Assembly (NCBI RefSeq): GCF_014489575.1
Contig: NZ_CP060789.1
Location: 2,914,001 to 2,978,000, forward strand
Reading direction: 5' to 3'
DNA: 64,000 nucleotides
Origin: Tessaracoccus defluvii
GTDB taxonomy: Bacteria; Actinomycetota; Actinomycetes; Propionibacteriales; Propionibacteriaceae
The first letter of the stretch is position 1, and each line of letters begins with the position of its first letter. The notes under the pieces are model-generated. The model searched no databases. It worked only from the letters and a program-made list of their open reading frames with translations, and was not told the origin of the DNA. The position numbers and the translations under genes were made by a program. Positions 25,524 to 34,346 of this stretch are shown piece after piece.

Positions 25524-28500
25524 GACGCCCTCCTCACTCGCAGGGTGAGGATCTGGAAGGGCCTCAGCGTGAGCTCGAGCGTCGAGGCGGTCGCCGGCAG
25601 CTTCTGGGTGGGGTCGTCGACGCCCACCTCCAGGAGGTCGACCTCCCGCACCTCCTGAACGTCGCCGTCCAGGTCGAGGCGGATCCGCGAACGGGCGCCG
25701 GCCGCTTCGTGGAGCCGGAGAATGAGGTCGCCCGAGCCGTCGAAGGCGGTCTTCACCGCGTCCAGGACCGCGAAGGACTCCCGTCCCACGGGCGTCAGCG
25801 CCACCAGCGGGCGGACCTCTGCGGTGCCCGGCAGGACCCTCAGGGGCTGATTCAGGCGGACGCCTGCGGCGTGGGAGGCCGCGACGTCGGTCCCGAGCGT
25901 GAGGCTGTAGCGCAGCCTGTGCTGCCCCCGGTCTGCCGCCGGATCCGGGGAGTTCGGGGCGCGCAGGAGGCTGAGCCGGGCGTTGACGCCCGCGGTGGGA
26001 GCCGACTCCGACCCGCCGGCCGGGGTCACGTCGTGGCCGTAGCCCGAATCGGTGGTCAGCGTGACGCCGTAGCCGGGCTCGCTGAGGTGGAGCCACCGGT
26101 GGCCGCAGGTCTCGAAGCGCGCGTCGTCCCACGAGGTGTTGGCCGCGATGGGTCGCTCCACGTGCCCGAACTGCATCTCGGCGAGCGCGTGCTTGGCGCG
26201 GACGTCGAGCGGGAAGCCGACCTTCATGATCCTCTCCCGCTCCTGCCAGTCCACCAGCGCCTCGAAGTCGACGGTGCGCGACCCCGCGTCCAGAGAGACC
26301 GACTGCACCACTGAGGACGCGCCGAAGCGGCGGGTGATGTCCACCCTGGCTCGCAACGGATCTTGCAGCACCACCTCGATGCTGTCCACCCCTCTCAGCT
26401 CCTCGCCGGAGCGCAGGTACTGGGCCTCCAACTCCCACGCGTCGAAGCAGCTGGGGTGGTCGGGGTGCAGCCGCAGCACGTTGGCGCTGCAGCCGGGCAG
26501 GAGGAGGTCGCGGTCTTCGCCCAGATCGACGAGCGACGAGATGGTTCCGTCGGCGTCGATGACCACCCGCACCAGCGCGTTGTCCAGCGTGACCTGGCCG
26601 CCGTCGGTGGTGAGCGTGACCGGTGCCCAGGCGGCGCCGTGGTCGCTGGGCCCCGCGGTCGCGCTGCCGAGGGCCGGCACGCGGACCACCTGGAGCCCGC
26701 CGTCGATCTCGACGACCTCGGCGCGCTCCACGTCGGACGGGTTCAGCACCGTGGCACCCCCCTCGGCGCTGAGCGCCTCCCAGGCGCTGCCGATCAGGGC
26801 CTCCACCTCGGCGAGGATCGCCTTGAACTCGGCGATGGCTTCGCGGTTGACCCAGGCGGTGGAGCTGCCCGGCAGGATGTCGTGGAACTGGAGCACCAGG
26901 AGGCGCCGCCACAGGTCCTCGAGTTGTTCGGCCGGGTACGCCGATCCGCCGGCGGCGGCGAGCGTCGCAAGCCACTCGGCCGCCTGGAGGGCGGCTTCGC
27001 TGCGCCGGTTGCCCTGCTTGAGGTCGATGAGGGAGGTGAAGATGCCGCGGTGGAACTCGAGGTAGAGCTCGCCGCTCCAGACCTGCGGGTCGTGCTCCGC
27101 CCGGGCGGCCCGCTCGAACTCCGCCGGGGTGCCGTGGGTGACGACCGGGGCGCCCTCGAGATCGGCGAACCGGCGCACCCGCTCGACCATCTCCCGCACA
27201 GGGCCGCCGCCGCCGTCGCCGTAGCCGTACGGCAACAGGGAGTGCTTGGCCAGGCCCTTCTCCTTGAAGTTCCGCTCTGCGCCCAGCACCTCGTCCGCGC
27301 TGACGATCGTGTCGTAGGAGTCGCAGGGAGGAAAGTGCGTCCAGATGCGGGTGCCGTCGGTGCCCTCCCACCAGAACGTGTGGTGGGGCAGCTTGTTGGT
27401 GCGGTTCCACGAGAGCTTCTGGGTGAAGAACCACCGCATCCCGGCGAGCCGGGCGATCTGCGGCAGCTGGCCGCTGTAGCCGAAGGAATCGGGCAGCCAC
27501 AGGCAGTCCGTGGTCACGCCGAACTCGTCCTGCATGAAGCGCAGGCCGGAGGTGAACTGGCGCACGAGCGATTCGCCGCTGGGCATCGTGGCGTCCGGCT
27601 CGATCCACATTCCGCCGACGAAGTTCCATTGGCCGCGCTCGATGGCCCGCTTGACCCGCTCGTACACCTCAGGCGAATCCTGCTTGACCCACTGGTGGTG
27701 CTGGGGCGCGGAGTTGGCGAACCGGAAATCCGGGTACTCGTCGGCCAGCGCGGCCACGTTGCTGAAGGTGCGCACGATCTTGCGTCGGGTCTCCCGGATG
27801 GGCCACAACCACGCGGTGTCGATGTGCGCGTGCCCGACGGCGGTCATCCGCTGCGCAGAACCCGCGGCCCCGCTTTCGAGGAGGGGAAGGAGAAGGGCCC
27901 GGGCCGCTTCGGCGCCCGCGACGATCCCTTCGGCGTCGAGCACGTCGGCGGCCACCTCGAGGCCACGGAGCAGGGTGGCGCGCCAGGTCGAGTCCTCGGG
28001 GAGTTGCCGCATCAGGCCGTCCAGCACGTCGAGGTCCATGTGCAGGCCCCAGACCTCGTCCTCGCGCCTGACCAGCTCGGCGCCGCCGAAGCGCCACACC
28101 GGGCGATCGGAGCGGGTGAGAGTGTCGCCCTCCGGCGTCGACTGGCCGAGCTTCAGCGTCATGTCGGGGTTGGCCGCCGCCTCGACGAAGAGGTCCACCA
28201 CGCCGTCGGCACTCACCAGCGGACGCTCCGCGGCGAGGGCCCCGAACGTCAGAGGAACGGTGCGGTTCATGGGGTTGACCGCCTTCAACGGCCAACCGTC
28301 AGCGGTATAGACCATCCCCTCGGACTGGTTGCCGGCCCAGTCCCCGACGAAGCCGAGGTCGATGCGCAGTTCGATGCGCTCGCCCCTGAACTCCGCGGGG
28401 ACGGCGCCGGCTAGGCGCAGCCACCAGGTCGACCAGGCGGGGCCCCAGAGGGTGTCGATGGGGAACGGTCGGTACTGCGCCGCCGCCGCGTCGGCGAACG

Positions 28501-28627
28501 GCACAGGTTCGCCGGGCACCTGCCAGGCGCTGGCCTCCAGCGGAGCGACGACGGTGTAGACCCGAGCGGCGACCCGCTCGCGGAGCTTCTCGATGCGTTC
28601 CTCCACGAGTTCGCGATTGTCGTGCAT
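25520..28627 (-). CDS. GH38 alpha-mannosidase
   Basis: A 1,035-residue zinc-dependent alpha-mannosidase. An N-terminal beta-domain (DTLWGPAWSTWWLRL) precedes the catalytic barrel with zinc ligands in H266-A-H268-I-D270 (VGHAHIDTAWLWP) and the nucleophile D380 in WLPDSFGYSGQLPQI. The C-terminal beta-domains include LQFHDILPGSS (third metal His region). The start at 28627 overlaps the GH4 stop as ATGA; the open frame to 29110 is antisense-type extension. With GH125 it should trim the mannose core of imported N-glycans. No export signal. Confidence 0.95.
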   Translation of the reverse strand: MHDNRELVEERIEKLRERVAARVYTVVAPLEASAWQVPGEPVPFADAAAAQYRPFPIDTLWGPAWSTWWLRLAGAVPAEFRGERIELRIDLGFVGDWAGNQSEGMVYTADGWPLKAVNPMNRTVPLTFGALAAERPLVSADGVVDLFVEAAANPDMTLKLGQSTPEGDTLTRSDRPVWRFGGAELVRREDEVWGLHMDLDVLDGLMRQLPEDSTWRATLLRGLEVAADVLDAEGIVAGAEAARALLLPLLESGAAGSAQRMTAVGHAHIDTAWLWPIRETRRKIVRTFSNVAALADEYPDFRFANSAPQHHQWVKQDSPEVYERVKRAIERGQWNFVGGMWIEPDATMPSGESLVRQFTSGLRFMQDEFGVTTDCLWLPDSFGYSGQLPQIARLAGMRWFFTQKLSWNRTNKLPHHTFWWEGTDGTRIWTHFPPCDSYDTIVSADEVLGAERNFKEKGLAKHSLLPYGYGDGGGGPVREMVERVRRFADLEGAPVVTHGTPAEFERAARAEHDPQVWSGELYLEFHRGIFTSLIDLKQGNRRSEAALQAAEWLATLAAAGGSAYPAEQLEDLWRRLLVLQFHDILPGSSTAWVNREAIAEFKAILAEVEALIGSAWEALSAEGGATVLNPSDVERAEVVEIDGGLQVVRVPALGSATAGPSDHGAAWAPVTLTTDGGQVTLDNALVRVVIDADGTISSLVDLGEDRDLLLPGCSANVLRLHPDHPSCFDAWELEAQYLRSGEELRGVDSIEVVLQDPLRARVDITRRFGASSVVQSVSLDAGSRTVDFEALVDWQERERIMKVGFPLDVRAKHALAEMQFGHVERPIAANTSWDDARFETCGHRWLHLSEPGYGVTLTTDSGYGHDVTPAGGSESAPTAGVNARLSLLRAPNSPDPAADRGQHRLRYSLTLGTDVAASHAAGVRLNQPLRVLPGTAEVRPLVALTPVGRESFAVLDAVKTAFDGSGDLILRLHEAAGARSRIRLDLDGDVQEVREVDLLEVGVDDPTQKLPATASTLELTLRPFQILTLRVRRAS

Positions 28628-30018
28628 CAGCGGGTCTCCGCGAGGTAGGCGAGGTCGACGGGGAAGCTGGCCACGAGGTCGTCGAGCAACTCCTCGGCCA
28701 CGTGGAACGAATCCACGAGCGGATGGTGGCTGATCGCCAGCAGGGCGTCCTCGCGGGACTTGTTGAGGGCCGCGTCGATCGTGCGTCGCTCCACGTACTT
28801 GGCGTTGACCACCATCCCGCGCCCGTGATCCGGCAGCGCCGCGCCGGGCAGCGGCGTGACGCCCCTGCCGTCGACGTGGCACGGGATCTCCACGACGGCC
28901 GAATCGTCGAGGTCGGGAAGGATGCCGCGATTGGCGACGTTGAGGATCAGTTCCGCCGGGATGTCGTTGGCGATGGCGTGCATGATGGCCAAGGCCACCT
29001 TGTCGTAGCCGCCCGTTTCGAGATCCGAGTCGTCGCGTTCGAAGTTCCCGGCGGCCTCGCGGTTGGTGGCCATGTAGGTGACCTCGCGCTCGAGGCGGGT
29101 GCGCTCCCACCGCTCGTAGGCGCTCAAGGTGTCACCGTCGGGCTTCTCGTAGAAGCCGCGCTGCTGCTCGAGCAGGAAGCGCCCGCGGGTCTTGTCCGAG
29201 ACCTTGTCGATGGCCAGATCCTCGCGGGAGAAGTAGTAGTAGTGCAGGTACTCGTTGGGCACCGCGCGCAGTGCCTGGATCAGCTCCGCCCCGAAGAGGC
29301 GCCCCTCCTCGAAGCTCTCGATGAGGTCCGGGCGCTCCAGGAGCTTCGGGAGGACGTCCTCACCGTCGACGATGAGGCCGGTGAGCCAGCCGAGGTGGTT
29401 GAGGCCCGCGTAGCGCAGCTGGATCCGGTCGCTGCCTGCGCCGACGGGGGGCACGTCGGCGGCGATGAGCCCCGCGCGGCGCAGCACGTCGACGATCCTG
29501 CGCGCCAGGCCCACCGGCGAGTCGCAGATGCCGACGACCCTCTCGCCCAGGTGGCGCTGCATGACCTCGGTGATCACACCCGCCGGGTTGGTGAAGTTGA
29601 TGACGTAGGCCTGCGGGGCGTGCTGCTTGATGGCCTCGACGATCTCCAGGACAGCGGGGATCCCCCGCAGCGCGTAGGAGATGCCGCCGGCGCCGACGGT
29701 CTCCTGGCCGATGACGTCGTGCGAGAGCGAAATCTGCTCGTCCAGCTGCCGGCCGCGGGTGCCGCCGACGCGGATCGCGGAGAACACGAAGTCGGTGCCC
29801 GCCAGAGCCGCAGCAAGGTCCGTGGTGCTGATCAGCGTGGGGGGCGCCTCCGCCGAGGCGGCGAGCTCGTCCAGCACCGCGGTGATGGCGTCGAGCCGGT
29901 CAGGGTTCGTGTCGTACAGTCGCAACTCGGTCACCCGCTCCGGCGCTTCGTCGGCGAGAAGTGCCTTGTAGACGAGGGGCACGCGGAAGCCGCCGCCGCC
30001 GAGAATGGTGAGTCTCAT
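28627..30018 (-). CDS. GH4 family glycosidase (6-phospho-beta-glucosidase-like)
   Basis: A 463-residue GH4 enzyme, which uses NAD+ and a divalent metal in an oxidation-elimination mechanism. The Rossmann start is MRLTILGGGGFRVPLVYKAL; the family blocks are VFSAIRVGGTRGRQLDEQISLSHDVIGQETVGAGGISYALR, NFTNPAGVITEV and GICDSPVGLARR (metal-binding Cys). The Ile-Ser-Tyr-Ala segment resembles the phospho-beta-glucosidase subgroup. ATGA overlaps couple it to the DeoR gene upstream and to GH38 downstream. There is no PTS gene nearby, so its substrate would need a kinase or be unphosphorylated. Confidence 0.92.
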   Translation of the reverse strand: MRLTILGGGGFRVPLVYKALLADEAPERVTELRLYDTNPDRLDAITAVLDELAASAEAPPTLISTTDLAAALAGTDFVFSAIRVGGTRGRQLDEQISLSHDVIGQETVGAGGISYALRGIPAVLEIVEAIKQHAPQAYVINFTNPAGVITEVMQRHLGERVVGICDSPVGLARRIVDVLRRAGLIAADVPPVGAGSDRIQLRYAGLNHLGWLTGLIVDGEDVLPKLLERPDLIESFEEGRLFGAELIQALRAVPNEYLHYYYFSREDLAIDKVSDKTRGRFLLEQQRGFYEKPDGDTLSAYERWERTRLEREVTYMATNREAAGNFERDDSDLETGGYDKVALAIMHAIANDIPAELILNVANRGILPDLDDSAVVEIPCHVDGRGVTPLPGAALPDHGRGMVVNAKYVERRTIDAALNKSREDALLAISHHPLVDSFHVAEELLDDLVASFPVDLAYLAETR

Positions 30019-30770
30019 ACTGTCCTGATCTCCGTGTTGTGAGTGACGCACAGCTCCGTGAGGGACTGCGCGAGGGGGTTAGCGTCGGTGATGATGCCGT
30101 CCAGTTCGCCGATGTCGAAGGGGGAACTGCCGCCCTTCCCCGGGAACTTCGCGGCATCGGCCACCAGGTAGGTGGTGGTGGCGGCGTCGCGGATCGCCCG
30201 CTTGACCAGGCTCTGGGTCTGCGAGGTGTCCCGGAGCCTGCCGTTCTCCGCCACCCCGGAACAGCCGATGAAGGCGAGATCCGCCTGCTGGCGGGCGAGC
30301 GCGTCGACGACCTGGACCCCGCCGAAGCACTGGTACTGCTCGAACCATTGCCCCCCGAGCACGACCAGGTTGGCCTTCTTGGTGGTGCGGAGGTGCTCGA
30401 AGGTGGGCAGCGACGGGGTCAGCACCGTCACCCCCTGGGCCTCCATCGCCAGCGCCACGTAGAAGGCGGTGGTGCCCACGTCGATGATCACCGTGGCGCC
30501 GTCGGGGATGAGTTCCGCGGCGGCCTCACCGATGCGCTGCTTACTGCTTCCGCGCCTGGCCAACGACTCCTGGAAGGGGTCGTCGATCTCGCCCAGAAGG
30601 CGGACCCCGCCCCAGGTGCGCTCCACGAGCCCCTTGTCCTCCAGCTCAACGATGTCGCGTCTGACGGTGGCGGGACTGATGCCCAGCCTCTCCGACACCT
30701 CCGTGACAGCGACCGGGCCTCGGGCCTGCAGGAGGTGGAGCAGGGCGTCGTGGCGGGCGGTCTTCAGCAT
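30015..30770 (-). CDS. DeoR-family transcriptional regulator
   Basis: A 251-residue repressor-type regulator. The N-terminal winged helix has the DeoR signature (AVTEVSERLGISPATVRRDIVELEDKGLVERTWGG). The C-terminal sugar-phosphate-sensing domain has the DVGTTAFYVA, VLTPS, LVVLGGQ and FIGCSGVAENG segments. First gene of the GH4-GH38-phosphodiesterase operon and divergent from the ABC importer, so it very probably controls both and may also act at the PfkB/HAD promoter region, where a similar motif occurs. Confidence 0.93.
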   Translation of the reverse strand: MLKTARHDALLHLLQARGPVAVTEVSERLGISPATVRRDIVELEDKGLVERTWGGVRLLGEIDDPFQESLARRGSSKQRIGEAAAELIPDGATVIIDVGTTAFYVALAMEAQGVTVLTPSLPTFEHLRTTKKANLVVLGGQWFEQYQCFGGVQVVDALARQQADLAFIGCSGVAENGRLRDTSQTQSLVKRAIRDAATTTYLVADAAKFPGKGGSSPFDIGELDGIITDANPLAQSLTELCVTHNTEIRTV

Positions 30771-30797
30771 CCCCCTAAGCTACCCCAGAATCGTCCG

Positions 30798-30830
30798 ATT
30801 TGCTCGTTTTCACGCAACTTGAGCACAATT
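30798..30830. promoter_or_regulatory. Candidate DeoR operator in the divergent intergenic region
   Basis: ATTTGCTCG (30798-30806) and the inverted CAACTTGAGCACAATT (30815-30830) form two half-sites of opposite orientation. The second reads AATTGTGCTCAAGTTG on the minus strand, close to the motif at 22145-22159. It lies 27-60 bp upstream of the DeoR start. Confidence 0.45.
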
Positions 30831-30831
30831 C

Positions 30832-30860
30832 TTCACTTTCCGCCCGAAAGTTGCTACATT
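30832..30860 (+). promoter_or_regulatory. Candidate promoter of the ABC importer operon
   Basis: TTCACT (30832-30837) and TACATT (30855-30860) are separated by 17 bp and directly follow the operator-like motif. Initiation here would leave a leader of about 220 nt before the binding-protein gene. Confidence 0.4.
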
Positions 30861-30920
30861 GAGCCCATCACGACGGTCAAGGTGGACGACAATGAACGTA
30901 CGCCCTAGTGAGAGAAGCGG

Positions 30921-31004
30921 ATGAGCGATACTGGCCCACCGGCCTACCGGCGGACCCTCACCGAGGAGGCCGCCCCGCGGCGTCCTCTCCGGGGATGTCA
31001 GTAG
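30921..31004 (+). CDS. Possible 27-residue leader ORF
   Basis: ATG 30921 follows GAGAGAAG and gives MSDTGPPAYRRTLTEEAAPRRPLRGCQ before TAG. It lies in the leader of the binding-protein operon. No family is recognisable and there is no run of a single regulatory amino acid, so it may be fortuitous. Confidence 0.2.
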   Translation: MSDTGPPAYRRTLTEEAAPRRPLRGCQ

Positions 31005-31087
31005 CGAAGATGCGCACTTATGATCAACCTGCCCGATCGTGGCTGGGGCCCCAGCGACAACACCACACGAACTAGGAGAGTTCGACA

Positions 31088-32422
31088 ATGACGATTTCTC
31101 GCCGATCACTCATTCATGGCGGAGCCGCCGGGCTCGGATTCCTGGCGTTGGGCAGCCTCGCGGGCTGCTCCACCGCGGCACCCGGCACCGGCGCCACCCC
31201 CACCGGCTCAGCGACCTCCGCCGGCGGCGGAACCGCGGAAACCACCAACCTGATCCTGTGGACCTGGCCCGAGGGCTTCGGCCAGAAGGCCCTGGCCGCC
31301 GTGGCCACCCAGTTCCCGCAGTACAAGGTCCGCCAGGACGTCATCGGTGGCGACTTCAAGCAGAAGCTCACCACCACCTTCACGGCAGGCTCCGGCCTAC
31401 CGGACATCAGCGGCGTCAAGGGCGAGGACATCGCCTTCTTCAAGAGCCAGGCGCAGTACTTCACCGATCTGAACACACTCGGCGCCGAGGACATCAAGGG
31501 CGACTACCTCGAGTGGAAGTGGGCGCAAGCCACCACCGAGGACGGCAAGCAGCTCGGCGTGCCGATCGACATCGGCCCCACCGCGCTATTCTACCGCTTC
31601 GACGTCTTCGAGGAGGCGGGCCTGCCCTCCGACCCCGAGGAGCTCGCAGCGGCGATCCGCACGTGGGACGAGTACTTCGAGCTGGGCAAGGAGCTCATCG
31701 CGAAGAAGCCCGGCACCTACCTGATCCGCAACACGGGCGGGATGTTCGACCTCATGTGGAAGCAGTCCGGCAAGGGCTTCATCGACGAGACCGCGACGTT
31801 CATCGGCGACCAGGATCACGTCCGCAGCGCGTGGGACACCGCCGTCAAGGGCCTCAACGCCGGCATCGTGTCCAAGCTGCAGTCCAACACCGCCGACACT
31901 GCGGCGGCCGTCAACGACGGGCGCCTGCCGGCCGACTTCGGCGCGTCGTGGCACCTGTCCGACCTCATGGTCGACGCTCCCGAGACCGCGGGTAAGTGGC
32001 ACGTGTGCGAGCATCCTGGCGACGCCACCAACAACGGCGGCTCGTTCCTCACCATCCCCGACGGCGCGGCCAACAAGGAAGCTGCCTTCGAGGTCATCGC
32101 GTACCTGCTGAATGCCGAGAACCAGGCCTTCGAGTTCGAAGACAAGGGCAACTTCCCGGCCGTTCCGGCGGCCTTCGACCTGCCTCTGGTCGCGGGCCCC
32201 GTCGAGTTCCTCGGCGGTCAGGTGGCGGCTGAGGTCTTCGGCCGGGCTGCTGAGACGGTCCGTCCCCTGTTCGAGGACCCGAACGAGAACACGGTCAACG
32301 CCCCGTTCTACGCGGAGATGGACCTCGTCGAGGCCTCGGGCAAGGATCCCAACAAGGCGTTCGAGGACGCTGTCACCGCCGCTAAGCGCCTGGCGCAGCA
32401 GGTTGGCCTGACGGTGAAATGA
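31088..32422 (+). CDS. Sugar ABC transporter substrate-binding lipoprotein
   Basis: A 444-residue family 1 solute-binding protein. The signal peptide has a twin Arg (SRRSLIHGG) and a lipobox LAGC, so it is a membrane-anchored lipoprotein, possibly Tat-exported. A Thr/Gly/Ser linker is followed by the two-lobe domain (LPDISGVKGEDIAFFKSQAQYF, FYRFDVFEEAGLPSDPEEL). Ribosome site AGGAG. Its stop overlaps the first permease as ATGA. Within this locus it should bind a glycan-derived oligosaccharide. Confidence 0.93.
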   Translation: MTISRRSLIHGGAAGLGFLALGSLAGCSTAAPGTGATPTGSATSAGGGTAETTNLILWTWPEGFGQKALAAVATQFPQYKVRQDVIGGDFKQKLTTTFTAGSGLPDISGVKGEDIAFFKSQAQYFTDLNTLGAEDIKGDYLEWKWAQATTEDGKQLGVPIDIGPTALFYRFDVFEEAGLPSDPEELAAAIRTWDEYFELGKELIAKKPGTYLIRNTGGMFDLMWKQSGKGFIDETATFIGDQDHVRSAWDTAVKGLNAGIVSKLQSNTADTAAAVNDGRLPADFGASWHLSDLMVDAPETAGKWHVCEHPGDATNNGGSFLTIPDGAANKEAAFEVIAYLLNAENQAFEFEDKGNFPAVPAAFDLPLVAGPVEFLGGQVAAEVFGRAAETVRPLFEDPNENTVNAPFYAEMDLVEASGKDPNKAFEDAVTAAKRLAQQVGLTVK

Positions 32423-33399
32423 GCGTCACCACGGCTCGGCGGGGAGATGCCCAGGTCTCCCCGCCGGTCGACAACTACCGCACGTTGTCGACCTGGCAGC
32501 GGGTCAAGAAGTCCCTGCCTCAGTACGGTGCGGTCTCGCCCTACTTCTTCTTCTTCCTCGTCTTCGGCGCCATGCCCATGCTCTTCACGATGGCGCTCGC
32601 CTTCACGAGCTGGTCAGGGCTAGGTGAGATCAAGTTCATCGGCATCGAGAACTTCCGCTACCTCGTCACCGACCCCCTCTTCTACAAGTCGCTCGGCAAC
32701 ACCATCGTCCTGTGGTTCATGGCCACGGTCCCCACCCTCACGTTGGCCACCATCGTCGCGCTGATGCTCAACTCGACCATGCGGTTCTCGACCACCTACC
32801 GCGTGATCTACCTGATCCCCAACGTCACCTCCATGGTGGCGATGGGCATCCTCTTCAGCTCGTTGTTCTCCAGCCAGTTCGGCATCGCCAACGCGCTCAT
32901 CAACCTGTTCGGCTTCGAGAACATCGCGTGGCTGCAGAACGAATGGGGTATCAAGGTCGCCATCTCGGCGCTGACCACCTGGTCGTTCGTCGGGTACAAC
33001 GCGTTGCTGATCCTCGCGGGGCTTCAGGCGATCGACAAGACGCAGTACGAGTCGGCCGCGCTGGACGGCGCCAACGGGTGGAACACCTTCTTCTACATCA
33101 CGCTGCCTCAGTTGCGCGCGATCGTGCTGTTCATCACCCTGATGTCGACCATCGGCTCGCTCCAGAGCTTCACCGAGGCGCAGGTGCTGACGTCGTCACT
33201 GTCCTCCGGCGCGGCCTCTGCGGGCGGCGTGGGCAACTCGGGCCTGACGATGGTGCTCTACTTCTACTCGGTCGCCTTCCAGGAGAACCGGTACGGATAC
33301 GGCGCCACCATCGCCTGGGGCGTCTTCGTCGTGGTGATGTTCTTCTCCGCCATCAACTGGCTCGTCACGCGCGAGCGCAAGGAACGGGGCACGCGATGA
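32419..33399 (+). CDS. Sugar ABC transporter permease (MalF-type)
   Basis: A 326-residue permease with six predicted membrane helices and the ABC-coupling EAA-like loop (YESAALDGANGWNTFFYITLPQLRAIVLF). It starts with an ATGA overlap after the binding protein and ends with an ATGA overlap into the second permease. No ATPase gene is in the operon, so a shared MsmK/UgpC-type ATPase encoded elsewhere must energise it. Confidence 0.93.
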   Translation: MSVTTARRGDAQVSPPVDNYRTLSTWQRVKKSLPQYGAVSPYFFFFLVFGAMPMLFTMALAFTSWSGLGEIKFIGIENFRYLVTDPLFYKSLGNTIVLWFMATVPTLTLATIVALMLNSTMRFSTTYRVIYLIPNVTSMVAMGILFSSLFSSQFGIANALINLFGFENIAWLQNEWGIKVAISALTTWSFVGYNALLILAGLQAIDKTQYESAALDGANGWNTFFYITLPQLRAIVLFITLMSTIGSLQSFTEAQVLTSSLSSGAASAGGVGNSGLTMVLYFYSVAFQENRYGYGATIAWGVFVVVMFFSAINWLVTRERKERGTR

Positions 33400-34298
33400 G
33401 CTCGATGAATGCACGGGCGGTACCCGCCGCCCTCGCGGGGGCGGCCATCGAGACCGGCGGCCGCCGTCGGCGACGCGTGCCCAAGCGCGGCGTCGTCCTG
33501 CGGCACCTGGCGCTCATCGTGGGCGCGATCTTCTCCCTGTTCCCGTTCTACTGGATGTTCGTGCTGTCGACCCACGAGTCCGCGGTCATCTACCAGTACC
33601 CGCCGGTGATGACGCCCGGCGACAAGCTGGCCACGAACTACGGATCGATCCTGGAGCGCATCAACATCTGGGGCGCCATGTCGAACACCCTGGTCGTGGC
33701 GCTGAGCGTGACGGTCCTGGTGCTCCTCATCGCCTCGCTGGCGGCGTTCGCGTTCGCCAAGTTCCAGTTCCCGGGCAGGAACATCCTGTTCGCCATCGTG
33801 CTGGCGACGTTCCTCCTGCCGTCGCAGCTGGCGACCATCCCCCAGTTCCTCTTCATCAGCAAGCTGGGCTGGGTGGGCGACCTCAAGGCCCTGGTGTTCC
33901 CCTCACTCGCGAGTGCTTTCGGGGTGTTCTGGCTGCGTCAGTACACCACCAACGCCCTACCGAATGAGCTGCTCGAGGCGGCGACGCTCGATGGCTGCGG
34001 GTTCCTGCGCCAGTACTGGCACGTGGCGTTGCCCACCATGCGGCCCGCGCTGGCCTTCCTCGGCATGTTCACGTTCATCGGATCGTGGAACGACTTCATG
34101 TGGCCGCTGATCGTGCTCAACGACCCGTCCAAGCTCACGCTGCAGGTGGCGTTGAGCCAACTCAAGACGGCGCACGGCACCGACTACGGCATGTTGATGT
34201 CGTCGTCGCTCATCGCTGTCATCCCGCTGCTGCTCATCTTCGCGCTAGGCGCCAAGCAGTTCATGGCTGGCATCACAGAAGGCGCGGTCAAGGGCTGA
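33396..34298 (+). CDS. Sugar ABC transporter permease (MalG-type)
   Basis: A 300-residue inner-membrane permease, start ATG 33396 fixed by the ATGA overlap. The N-terminal basic stretch (GGRRRRRVPKRG) leads to six helices, with the EAA loop LLEAATLDGCGFLRQYWHVALPTMRPALAF. Last gene of the importer operon; a strong hairpin follows. Confidence 0.93.
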   Translation: MSSMNARAVPAALAGAAIETGGRRRRRVPKRGVVLRHLALIVGAIFSLFPFYWMFVLSTHESAVIYQYPPVMTPGDKLATNYGSILERINIWGAMSNTLVVALSVTVLVLLIASLAAFAFAKFQFPGRNILFAIVLATFLLPSQLATIPQFLFISKLGWVGDLKALVFPSLASAFGVFWLRQYTTNALPNELLEAATLDGCGFLRQYWHVALPTMRPALAFLGMFTFIGSWNDFMWPLIVLNDPSKLTLQVALSQLKTAHGTDYGMLMSSSLIAVIPLLLIFALGAKQFMAGITEGAVKG

Positions 34299-34316
34299 CG
34301 CTCTCTAAGCCGCGGC

Positions 34317-34346
34317 GGCGTGCTCACCCTGGGCGGTGGGCACGCC
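34317..34346 (+). terminator. Hairpin after the ABC importer operon
   Basis: A 12-bp stem with one mismatch (34317-34328 with 34335-34346; GGCGTGCTCACC and GGTGGGCACGCC) and a 6-nt loop, followed by GTCGCTTTCTC. It ends where the IS3 remnant begins. Confidence 0.6.

Noticed and set aside
26363..28414. A 683-codon plus-strand open frame
   Set aside because: It lies entirely antisense to the GH38 gene, whose catalytic motifs are intact.
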